Source: Dysgonamonadaceae bacterium
Lineage (GTDB): Bacteria > Bacteroidota > Bacteroidia > Bacteroidales > Dysgonomonadaceae
NCBI GenBank assembly: GCA_031254645.1
Contig: JAIRUA010000002.1
Span: forward strand, 1 to 62,290
Length of the DNA: 62,290 nucleotides
Direction: 5' to 3'
Part shown: in pieces, positions 53,601 to 61,097 of the stretch
Numbering within the stretch: the first letter of the stretch is position 1
Layout of the letters: the number at the start of each line of letters is the position of its first letter
The notes under the pieces: model-generated
The model's input: the letters and a program-made list of their open reading frames with translations, nothing else
The model's database searches: none
What the model was told of the DNA's origin: nothing
Made by a program: the position numbers and the translations under genes

Positions 53601-54008
53601 AGCATAACCCAATGCTCTTCTGTCACGAGCCATACCAAGCGCGGTTACAACCAATTCATCTAACATTTCCGAATCCGGTACTAACGTGATATGCATATTT
53701 GCACTTACCGGTACTTCTTGTACTGTATATCCCACATACGACACAACAAGCATCCCATTTGCCGGCGCCGAAAGTGTAAAGACACCGTCAAGGTCGGTAG
53801 CCGTTCCCTGCGTAGTGCCTCTTATCTGAACAGTAGCACCAATAACAGGATCTCCATACTCATCCACTACCGTACCTCGTACTTGTGTCTGAGCCATTAC
53901 AACTCCTATTCCCATAAAGAATAGGACAAAAAGCGTCAATAGCGCTTTCTTTTTGTGAATTTCGGAGGAAAGTCTCTTTTTACCCCCCCCGTTTTTAGAT
54001 TTCATCAT
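50682..54008 (-). CDS. SusC/RagA-family TonB-dependent transporter (pair 1), G8 tract near start
   Basis: A 1108-residue outer-membrane barrel. After a signal peptide (cleavage near VVMAQTQ) come a carboxypeptidase-regulatory-like domain (VRGTVVDEYGDPVIGATVQI), a TonB box and plug (NPVNALQGRVAGVQI, VLKGAAATALYGSRASNG), then the barrel ending in MRLNLTF. Codons 7-9 are GGG GGG GGT, a run of eight G (53983-53990 on plus). Slippage by one base would shift the frame and abolish the protein, so expression may be phase-variable. Transcribed with susD1. Confidence 0.94.
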   Translation of the reverse strand: MMKSKNGGGKKRLSSEIHKKKALLTLFVLFFMGIGVVMAQTQVRGTVVDEYGDPVIGATVQIRGTTQGTATDLDGVFTLSAPANGMLVVSYVGYTVQEVPVSANMHITLVPDSEMLDELVVTALGMARDRRALGYAITEISGENIIRSSVTNPVNALQGRVAGVQINMGAAGPQSSQRILIRGNTSLSPNSQPIFIIDGVLVDNDVTATGGWADRDFGNALKNLNSDDFESVTVLKGAAATALYGSRASNGVILITTKRGSKSQGLGINFSHTQQWDHIYRFPSFQNEFGTGTIPVWDLDNDRRDIRVRTNTPVSFGPRFDGLEYTASNPNGADYRGIYRAYEDNVRAMYQTGRFVNTNVAVSGGTETGAFRFSYSNLQQTGLTLNNEFTRNNFALTASQNIGSIVTASAGFTYTQSEGRNPTFQGDRFSPMYDFSYNIPRLYDAHYWRNNYWNANRDGWSTDDPWGMTSRFFEFLENNQIQREENYRGNIDLGFKLTDWLRFNMRGTMNRSYIKFENKQLANANNPEGTQNFGGSFYRLNERQNLQYSGLGMFTATHTFGDFYVSASAGAERWHQDQAINNSWTDGGLLVPGLFQLSNSVRNARTEAFAPINQRRINSVFGFINTSWRDQIYLDITGRNDWSSTLRYVDGTGNVSYFYPSFSTSWIATESLRGRLPQAISFAKLRASYAIVGKDADPYLITDPGSYTNLFGLDDTKFNTGRYPVLDFLRHNDSYNLGASNLKPELQHAIEFGLDARFFNHRLGIDATYYKTNTYNQILLLPMPQETGVDNRVINAGNIQNQGVEILLTGTVIRRKNLEWDLGLNFTRNRNKIVDLHAGVPMFRLLGGSDVASWATVGGTYGDLYSNFAFLRDDDGNKLLNAGGQFIRSGTNEKIGNSLPSFLGGFTSDVRWKNLSFTAVIDSRFGGDIWSGSFNYGMERGQLQSSLRGRPGHGGLERTLTDGRTVFDGMIPDGVYRQGSIIGGRDVSGMSYQEAYDAGIVPAMAASTYYSNLYSWGSGIREASVQKLTWVALRELSVNYDLPQTITSRLHIQNAAVGITMRNVGYLYNSLPDRIHPEGLRSNHSAEFQESGGNVYSRSIGMRLNLTF

Positions 54009-54205
54009 AAATTTACACTTTAATTAATAATTCAATAATAAAGAACTCTCTGTATAGTTATCTATAATCTTAAGAAAACATCCACTTTTCAAATCGACTC
54101 AATTCTCTTATCATTTAACATTTCCTCTTTACATTTATCACTTTACTTCCACTTTCAGCACTTATCTTTTTAACTTTTACACAAGTTTCAACTAAATTAA
54201 CGGCG

Positions 54206-54213
54206 CAAAGATA
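54206..54213 (-). promoter_or_regulatory. -7 element for susC1
   Basis: CAAAGATA on plus, with a conserved AT-rich block (ttgttttgttaaaca) at the -33 side. The leader would be about 190 bases. Confidence 0.55.
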
Positions 54214-54346
54214 TAAAATTGTTTTGTTAAACATACAACTTTTTTGAGATAAAAAATCAAATATTTTTATTGCATTCATAATAAGATAGTTAAAAATGCA
54301 TACTGCACTGTACTGTGTTGATTTATTAGGATTGCTTTTAATGCAT

Positions 54347-54390
54347 TAAAAAAGAGGCTGTCCTAAAAGTGGTCAGCCTCTCTTATTATT
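54347..54390. terminator. terminator after susD2
   Basis: Arms aagaggctg and cagcctctctt with a 13-base loop, 35 bases beyond the susD2 stop. Confidence 0.75.
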
Positions 54391-54424
54391 GAATAGTTGT
54401 TTTTCAATCAGCTATATTCATTAT

Positions 54425-56305
54425 CTACATTTTAGGTCCTGCTCCCCATTGCGGATTATTCCTATCCTGCCACATACGTTCGGTGTTTAGTATAGTACCT
54501 CCACCTGGCGTATACCCCTGATCACTAAGTGATTTCGTCAGAACATCAAACATCAAATCGGTCACAGAAGGAGCAGTTATCGCCATACGACGTGGTATCA
54601 ACGATGTAGGAATGCTGTGCGCTGCATAGTCTGTGCGCGGAAATAGTGCTGAATTAATAATAGGAACTCCCGAACGAAGACCTGTAATATAGGCTTCAAT
54701 TGGTTGCATAGAAAAGTGTAGAATCTGCTGTATATACACTTTTTCAAGATCCAATGCCGGGTCGCCCGTCAATTGATAATCGGGATTCGACATCATCGCT
54801 TCAATTTCGCCGCTTTGCAAATCAATTACTCTTTCGAACGGACAATAGTTGTACGTTGTTCCGTAGTAAGGAATTCGATTGTTTCTTGCCAGACGGTCAT
54901 ACTCTCTTACCGAAGCAGCGATCGCCCTGTTGAAATATTGCGCCGCACTTTCCGGAAGAGCAGCACCCAAAAGTCTAAATTCGGCAAGATAAAGATTCAC
55001 TTCTGCTGTTGTCATATACATTCCCCACCAAGGTGTTTGGTCTCTGGTTTGTATCGGGCTATCTCCGGGTGCTACCGGCAGATTGAAAATATTACGTCCG
55101 TGAACCATTTCAAATTCGTATCCGGAGAAAGGTTGAAAAACTATATTTTCCAGTCGACAACGAGTACTATATTCAAACCAGTCGCCATAGACTGCTGAAT
55201 TTAGTCTGCCTTCAAAAGTAAGCGGAACGCCGTAGTAACGCACCCATGGCTCGCCTGCGCCTTTCCATCCTCTAAATTGATAAACACCACTACCATCTAC
55301 AACATAGTCAATATTATCCATAATGTAATGAGGAACACTTTCCTGTCTTCCTGCATTGAAGAATGCCTGCACTACTCGGGAATTCCAGCTATTTTTGCGA
55401 TAAACAAAGCGCACGCGGGGGTCTTTGTTGTCAACCATAAAGTTGATTGCCGTTAACGATCCTGCCATGGATTGGAAAAATCCATTATTCCAATGATACA
55501 CAAAATTTTGGTTGGAAGAGTGTTGTGTTGCTTTATTAAACAGGAAGTCATCGCCTTCGCCGTTCAAAACACCCACAGGTGAATTGGCTACTTCTTCCGC
55601 GATACGAATTGCACGTGCTCTATCCACATTAATCATGCGGGCTGCAATCTTCAGTTTCAGCGAATTCGCAAGTTTTGCCCATCTTTCTCTGTTTCCATTA
55701 TAGATAGGATCTTGTGCCGGTTGAAAAACTTGACCGGTTACAGTAGTCAGTATGCGGATATTATCATCCAAGTTCGTAAGCCAAAGATTGTATAGATCTT
55801 CCACGCGATCGTATTTCGGTGTCAATGTTCCTCCATGGATTGCTTGTGCTGCTTCTGTGTAAGGAATGTCGCCGACAAAATCGGAATCGAAAATACCCAT
55901 ATAAATACACAAGATGTCTAAGCAAGCCGAGTAATGTTGATATCGATTGCTTTCTTCTTCCGGCATATTCGAACGCACGTGTTTGAGCTCATTGGCATAT
56001 CTCAATACATCAATTACCCACAAACGCTGTGCCGGTGATCCGTCAGCCCAAGTAGAGGTAACACCTTCAAAAAGAACACCGGTTTGATTCCATTGTACAA
56101 ATTTGTTGGCATTCATGAACCAGTAGACATAGTCGGAAGGTTCAAATTCAAGAATTCCCTGTGCAAATAAAAAACCGGGATTTCCTGTTGTCACCGTAGA
56201 GGGGTCTTGATTCAATTTGGCAAAGTCTTCCCGACAACCGCTAAGAGAGAATAGCAGCGTGGCAACCAACGCCAAACTCATTATTTGTTTTGTATATTTC
56301 TTCAT
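54425..56305 (-). CDS. SusD/RagB-family outer-membrane lipoprotein (pair 2)
   Basis: A 626-residue SusD_2-type lipoprotein; lipobox LSGC (Cys23), then REDFAKLNQDPSTVTTGNPG, closely parallel to the first SusD in layout. It binds substrate at the surface together with the SusC encoded 32 bases upstream. The two pairs appear to be related by tandem duplication and divergence. Confidence 0.93.
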   Translation of the reverse strand: MKKYTKQIMSLALVATLLFSLSGCREDFAKLNQDPSTVTTGNPGFLFAQGILEFEPSDYVYWFMNANKFVQWNQTGVLFEGVTSTWADGSPAQRLWVIDVLRYANELKHVRSNMPEEESNRYQHYSACLDILCIYMGIFDSDFVGDIPYTEAAQAIHGGTLTPKYDRVEDLYNLWLTNLDDNIRILTTVTGQVFQPAQDPIYNGNRERWAKLANSLKLKIAARMINVDRARAIRIAEEVANSPVGVLNGEGDDFLFNKATQHSSNQNFVYHWNNGFFQSMAGSLTAINFMVDNKDPRVRFVYRKNSWNSRVVQAFFNAGRQESVPHYIMDNIDYVVDGSGVYQFRGWKGAGEPWVRYYGVPLTFEGRLNSAVYGDWFEYSTRCRLENIVFQPFSGYEFEMVHGRNIFNLPVAPGDSPIQTRDQTPWWGMYMTTAEVNLYLAEFRLLGAALPESAAQYFNRAIAASVREYDRLARNNRIPYYGTTYNYCPFERVIDLQSGEIEAMMSNPDYQLTGDPALDLEKVYIQQILHFSMQPIEAYITGLRSGVPIINSALFPRTDYAAHSIPTSLIPRRMAITAPSVTDLMFDVLTKSLSDQGYTPGGGTILNTERMWQDRNNPQWGAGPKM

Positions 56306-56337
56306 CTTTTTAATTATTTAAGAGATTGTACTCGTTT

Positions 56338-59300
56338 TTAGAAAGTCGCATTGATGGTGAACGTAAAGCTGGAAGTAACACCTTGAAATGCGCGCATACG
56401 AAATTCACCGGGCTCTGTTCCGCTAACTGATTCCGGATTAATTTTCGAGGGCGCTGTGTTTAACAAATAACCCAAATTACGACCGGTCAATGAAAGATTC
56501 AGCGATTTCGCGTGAAGTTTTTGAGCGATAGGAGTCGGCATACGATAAATAAACGTAATATTTCTGAGGGCAATATAATTCAATTCCTTGAACCATGCGT
56601 CAGAGATTACACCACGATTCTGACCGGTCATCGACCAAGCATTATTCCAATAAATCCAACTGTCGGCGTGCGTAGGCTCTATCACACCTTTGTCCATTAA
56701 TTCTTGGTAAGTTTCTCCGGCACTAGATACGCTTCCTGATCCTACAACGTAAGGAGCTCTTCCGCCGGGTTGGCTAATGGATGTTCCGCTTGTTATAATT
56801 CCATTCGGGATTACTCCGGAGTGGTATGTTAATCCATCAAATCCAGATGTCCAAGTGATTCCTCCAAAACCAGGTGAACCCTGTAAAGCATCTTTTGTGA
56901 AACCATAAGCCGTTCCGTAACGAGCGTTGTAAGAAGCGATATGACCTCCAAAGCGCGCATCCAAACCTATATTCATTGTTAGGTTTTTATAACGTAAGTT
57001 GGTAGAAAGTCCACCGGTAAATTTGGGAACAACAGAGCCTACTTCGTCAAATTCGGTTTCATCGCGGAAATATTGTGCAGATCTTCGAGTATCATTCCAA
57101 CCCAGCACCGGTAATCCGGATTCTTTGTCGATTTTCTTTTTACTGTCCGTTATCAGCGTACCATACGACGAACCTGCTTGGGCAACCGAAGCAATACGGT
57201 AGTTACCATAAGCTATGTCTCCGGAGAGAAGAATCCAATTTGGCACATTTTCGTGCAACGATATAATTTTATTTCTGTTTCTTGTCCATATAAAATTGAC
57301 ACCCCATTCCCAATCTCTTGTTCTAACCGGTACGGTATTTACAGCCAGCTCAATTCCCTGGTTTTGAATATTTCCGGCATTGATTAACTGGTGAGAGATG
57401 CCCGATTGATAAGGAACAGCGATTGACATAATCTGGTTGAACGTATTTTCCTTGTAATATGTGAAGTCAATCCCGATTCGATTATTAATAAAACGCCAGT
57501 CGAGACCTGTTTCCCACGAATTTTTCTTTTCCGGCTGCAAATTTCTATCGTAAGCAGTATTAGGAACCTCCAATCCATAGTAAGTTCCGGAACCTGTTAC
57601 CGCTGTACCGAGCCTATAGGCTGAGTTAATCAAATAAGGGTCTGTATCATTACCTACCTGTGCCAATGAGGCGCGAATTTTGGCAAATGACACCCACTGC
57701 GGTAATTCATCTCTAAACGTGTTTGAAACCAACCAAGAGCCACTTATCGAAGGATAGAAAAACGAGTAGTTTCCGCGCGAATCAGCGTATACCAAAGAAG
57801 ATGACCAGTCGTTGCGTCCGGTAACATCTACAAAAATCTGGTCTTTCCACCCTACTCCGGCTTGAAATGCAACCGAAAGAATTTTCTTTGTATTCGCTAT
57901 CTCTGCCTCATATCTAGGTGTGTTAATCGAATTGGCAATAAAGAATTGATTTGGAATGACCAATCCGCCTTCCGTGTGCATCCTCATACGCTGTTGGAAA
58001 CTTTCATAGTATTCTCCGCGAAGGAAACCGTGTAATATCCAGTCATTCCAGTCTTTATTAAATACAAAGTTAGCATTGTAATTTGTTTGCTCTCTTTGAT
58101 TCAAACTCATTTCATAATAACCACCGGAATTCGCGTAACCCGACCCTTTTTCCTTTGCTTCATAACGTACATAATGATAGTTATAGCTTGCTTCTGTGTT
58201 GAATCTCAACCAGTCGGTAAGATCCAGTTCAAATCTCACTATCGGGCGGACGTTATTCTCTACCTGCTCACGATTGTTTTCGTAGATATCCCACCAAATG
58301 CTGTTTCCTCTCATATTGCCCCATTCATCTCCGAGCGCAGCAGTAGCTATACCTCCGTGCGCGCCTTTGTAACGGGTTCTTCCGTAGGCTACGTCATAGC
58401 CGCGTCCCCAGGTACCGTCTACAAATCTTTCACCGATTAGACGTTCCGCATTTCTCGGATTGGATCTGGCAAAGTTCATACTTACATCAATTCTTGCTCT
58501 ATCCGTAATTTCGTGTGTTACTTTTCCAAGAAAAGAAGTACGTTTAAACTCATTATTCGGCAAAGTTCCGGTTCTTTGCATCAAGGAAAGCGAAGTGTAG
58601 AAGGTTGTTTTCGCATTGCCTCCGCTGACTGCTACATTTGTGTTGGTATTGAATCCTGTGTTGTAAGCATCTCTGAAGTTGTTTTTGTACGCCTGATACG
58701 GACGAATCTGTCCGTCATAATATTCAATATCTCTTCCGTCGAAAGCAGGACCCCAGTCCATAGTACTTGCTCCGATCAAGGTAGGCATTCCTTGTGCATT
58801 CAGGCGAAACTGTCGACGATTGTCGAAAGCGAAAAAATTACCGTTTGCATCTCTTTCTCCATAACTTACGTTTGATGAGATTGTTCCGGGACCAAACGCG
58901 TTTTGCAGCTGAGGTATAGAAGTGAGCATATCCATTCCGAAAGTCTGCGATACGCTGATTCCTAATCCCTGTCCGCTTCTACCACTCCTTGTCGTGATAA
59001 CGATAGCTCCGTTCAAACCGCGTGAGCCGTATAACGCCGTTGCGGCAGCACCTTTCAGTACAGTTACTGTTTCAAAATCGTCCGGATTCAAGTTTTTCAA
59101 TTCGTTTCCAAAGTCGTTTGCTTGACTGTCCCAATCCGGATTACCTTCTCTAATGGCGTTATCCAGAATAACACCATCTACCACGTAGATTGGCTGGTTG
59201 TTTCTACCCAATGTAGATACACCACGAATTAGAATTTTGGCTGATCCAAACATACCTCCGTCCGATCCGGAGATATCCACACCGGCAACCCTGCCTTGCA

Positions 59301-59766
59301 GTGCAGCAATCGGATTCACGACATTTACATTCAGGTCGTCCCCCCTTAGCTCTGTTACCGCATATCCAAGCGCTTTCTGGGATCTTCTCATACCCAGTGC
59401 AGTAACCACTAACTCGTCAAGCATTTCCGAATCGGGCACTAAGTGTATATGTACATTTGCACTCACAGGTACCTCTTGAGTAATATACCCTACATATGAC
59501 ACTACAAGTACACTACCTTCCGGCGCCGAAAGCGTAAAATTACCATCAAAATCGGTAGCTGTTCCCTGCGAAGTGCCTCTTATCTGAATAGTAGCACCAA
59601 TAACAGGATCCCCAAACTCATCCACTACCGTACCCCGTACTTGTGTTTGAGCCATTACAACTCCTATTCCTACAAAGAATAGGACAAGAAACGTCAATAA
59701 CGTTTTCTTTTTGTGAATTCCGAGGGAAAGTCCTTTTTCACCCCCCCCAATTTTAGATTTTCTCAT
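56338..59766 (-). CDS. SusC/RagA-family TonB-dependent transporter (pair 2), G8 tract near start
   Basis: A 1142-residue transporter with the same order as pair 1: N-terminal MRKSKIGGGEKGLSLG, signal peptide to VVMAQTQ, carboxypeptidase-like domain (VRGTVVDEFGDPVIGATIQI), plug (NPIAALQGRVAGVDISG, VLKGAAATALYGSRGLNG) and barrel ending FTINATF. Codons 7-9 are GGG GGG GGT, again a run of eight G (59741-59748 on plus). The first ~110 residues are nearly identical to pair 1, the barrel much less so, as expected for duplicated transporters with different substrates. Confidence 0.94.
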   Translation of the reverse strand: MRKSKIGGGEKGLSLGIHKKKTLLTFLVLFFVGIGVVMAQTQVRGTVVDEFGDPVIGATIQIRGTSQGTATDFDGNFTLSAPEGSVLVVSYVGYITQEVPVSANVHIHLVPDSEMLDELVVTALGMRRSQKALGYAVTELRGDDLNVNVVNPIAALQGRVAGVDISGSDGGMFGSAKILIRGVSTLGRNNQPIYVVDGVILDNAIREGNPDWDSQANDFGNELKNLNPDDFETVTVLKGAAATALYGSRGLNGAIVITTRSGRSGQGLGISVSQTFGMDMLTSIPQLQNAFGPGTISSNVSYGERDANGNFFAFDNRRQFRLNAQGMPTLIGASTMDWGPAFDGRDIEYYDGQIRPYQAYKNNFRDAYNTGFNTNTNVAVSGGNAKTTFYTSLSLMQRTGTLPNNEFKRTSFLGKVTHEITDRARIDVSMNFARSNPRNAERLIGERFVDGTWGRGYDVAYGRTRYKGAHGGIATAALGDEWGNMRGNSIWWDIYENNREQVENNVRPIVRFELDLTDWLRFNTEASYNYHYVRYEAKEKGSGYANSGGYYEMSLNQREQTNYNANFVFNKDWNDWILHGFLRGEYYESFQQRMRMHTEGGLVIPNQFFIANSINTPRYEAEIANTKKILSVAFQAGVGWKDQIFVDVTGRNDWSSSLVYADSRGNYSFFYPSISGSWLVSNTFRDELPQWVSFAKIRASLAQVGNDTDPYLINSAYRLGTAVTGSGTYYGLEVPNTAYDRNLQPEKKNSWETGLDWRFINNRIGIDFTYYKENTFNQIMSIAVPYQSGISHQLINAGNIQNQGIELAVNTVPVRTRDWEWGVNFIWTRNRNKIISLHENVPNWILLSGDIAYGNYRIASVAQAGSSYGTLITDSKKKIDKESGLPVLGWNDTRRSAQYFRDETEFDEVGSVVPKFTGGLSTNLRYKNLTMNIGLDARFGGHIASYNARYGTAYGFTKDALQGSPGFGGITWTSGFDGLTYHSGVIPNGIITSGTSISQPGGRAPYVVGSGSVSSAGETYQELMDKGVIEPTHADSWIYWNNAWSMTGQNRGVISDAWFKELNYIALRNITFIYRMPTPIAQKLHAKSLNLSLTGRNLGYLLNTAPSKINPESVSGTEPGEFRMRAFQGVTSSFTFTINATF

Positions 59767-59972
59767 AAATCTACACTTTAATTAATAATTTAAATAATAA
59801 ACTCTATATATAGTTATCTATAATTTAAGAAAACATCAACTTTTCAAATCTGCTCATTTTTTGTCGTTACTAAACACTTTATAATACTAAAAATCTTCAT
59901 ATTATTGCTTTATTTTTCCTCTCTTAGACATCTTTTTTTTTACTTTATCCAAAGTCCAGTCAATTCAGTGCG

Positions 59973-59980
59973 CAAAGGTA
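59973..59980 (-). promoter_or_regulatory. -7 element for susC2
   Basis: CAAAGGTA on plus (TACCTTTG on minus) inside a block (attaaattgttttgttaaat) shared with the susC1 promoter. Leader about 205 bases. Confidence 0.55.
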
Positions 59981-60157
59981 TTAAATTGTTTTGTTAAATA
60001 TGCAATATTTTTGAATTTAACATTGAAATAAATGCATTTAACTAATAATAAGATAATTAAAAAATAATTCTAAATTGTGTCGTATTAATTCAGTAAGATT
60101 GTTTTTGTGGCTTTAATGAAAGATTTAAGAATCCATTGCAATCTCATTTTTTTTCCT

Positions 60158-60165
60158 TACATTTG
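60158..60165 (+). promoter_or_regulatory. -7 element for the DUF1080 gene
   Basis: TACATTTG, with ATTG at 60135-60138 in the -33 place (19-base spacer). Confidence 0.5.
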
Positions 60166-60256
60166 TCCAACCGATTTTCATCGAATTTCTAACGGGCTTC
60201 TATTCTTTGCAAAATCAAAAACATTCACATCAAGAAGTCCATATTCATATTTAAAA

Positions 60257-61018
60257 ATGAAATTAAAAAACGCATTTATCATCACAGGGTTTTTTGCCGC
60301 TATTTCGCTATCGGCACAAGAAACGCCACGAATGACACCCGAAATGACACAGGTGTGGGAACCCGTGTCACGTATCGTTACACCGGGACGAGCGCCTGAA
60401 GCGATTATTCCCGCACCGTCTGACGCTATTGTTCTATTCGATGGAACTGACCTTTCGAAATGGCAACATCCAAACGGCAATACACCGGAATGGGTTATAC
60501 ACGATGGTTATTTTGCGATAAAAAAAGGAACGGGTGATATTCAAACGAAGCAATTGTTCAACGATTTTCAAATGCACATCGAATGGCGCATTCCAGCAGA
60601 TGTTCAGGGCACGAGCCAAGGACGCGGTAATAGCGGTATTTTCATTCAAGGAATGTACGAACTTCAAATTCTCGATAGCTACAATAATCCGACGTATGTG
60701 AACGGACAAGCAGGCAGTATTTATAAACAATCGCCGCCGTTGGTAAATGCTTCACGTCCGCCGGGCGAGTGGAATGTGTATGATATTATTTATACTGCGC
60801 CGACGTTTAAGGCAGACGGCACGTATCGTACACCGCCGCGTATCACGGTGTTTCACAACGGCGTGTTGATTCAGAACGATTTCGTTATCCGGGGCACAAC
60901 CGAGTGGATTGGACATCCGCAAGTGCGCGAACACGGTGCGGGACCTATTCGTTTGCAACAACACGGGTCGATGAATGCACCGATTAATTTTCGGAATATT
61001 TGGATAAGAGAGTTGTAA
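60257..61018 (+). CDS. DUF1080 (3-keto-disaccharide hydrolase-like) secreted protein
   Basis: A 253-residue protein from ATG 60257 with a cleavable signal peptide (MKLKNAFIITGFFAAISLSA). The DUF1080 domain is clear: VLFDGTDLSKWQHPNG, GRGNSGIFIQGMYELQILDS and PPGEWNVYDIIY, a concanavalin-like jelly-roll. Some members hydrolyse 3-keto-glycosides; many are only annotated. It is divergent from the SusCD genes and could act on their substrate, but that is contextual inference. Confidence 0.9.
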   Translation: MKLKNAFIITGFFAAISLSAQETPRMTPEMTQVWEPVSRIVTPGRAPEAIIPAPSDAIVLFDGTDLSKWQHPNGNTPEWVIHDGYFAIKKGTGDIQTKQLFNDFQMHIEWRIPADVQGTSQGRGNSGIFIQGMYELQILDSYNNPTYVNGQAGSIYKQSPPLVNASRPPGEWNVYDIIYTAPTFKADGTYRTPPRITVFHNGVLIQNDFVIRGTTEWIGHPQVREHGAGPIRLQQHGSMNAPINFRNIWIREL

Positions 61019-61097
61019 ATTTTAGATTTTAGATTGACGATTTTAGATTGAAGGCACGGTACTTGCAAATCTAAAATCGTAAATCTGAAATCGTAAA
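61019..61097. repeat. palindromic linker (attttagattttagatt family)
   Basis: Left arm: ttttagattttagattgacg and attttagatt. Right arm: aatctaaaatcgtaaatctg and aaatcgtaaatt, its complement. The centre is gaaggcacggtacttg. It lies between convergent genes. Confidence 0.8.

Larger units (their letters stand above)
54009..54424. other. susC1 promoter/leader and susD2 terminator
   Basis: 416 bases without a gene. The leader next to susC1 (54009-54110) resembles the susC2 leader. The -7 element TATCTTTG is read on minus at 54206-54213, inside a segment (caaagatataaaattgtttt, then gttaaa) also found before susC2. A terminator lies at 54347-54390. Nothing else is recognised. Confidence 0.65.
59767..60256. 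other. divergent region susC2 / DUF1080 gene
   Basis: 490 bases without a gene. Contains the susC2 leader (59767-59860, similar to the susC1 leader), the susC2 -7 element (59973-59980) and the promoter for the DUF1080 gene (60158-60165). An in-frame extension of the DUF1080 frame to 60107 is not credible because it crosses that promoter. Confidence 0.65.

Noticed and set aside
60107..60256. N-terminal extension of the DUF1080 protein
   Set aside because: It would cross a -7 promoter box and place about 50 residues before a normal signal peptide.
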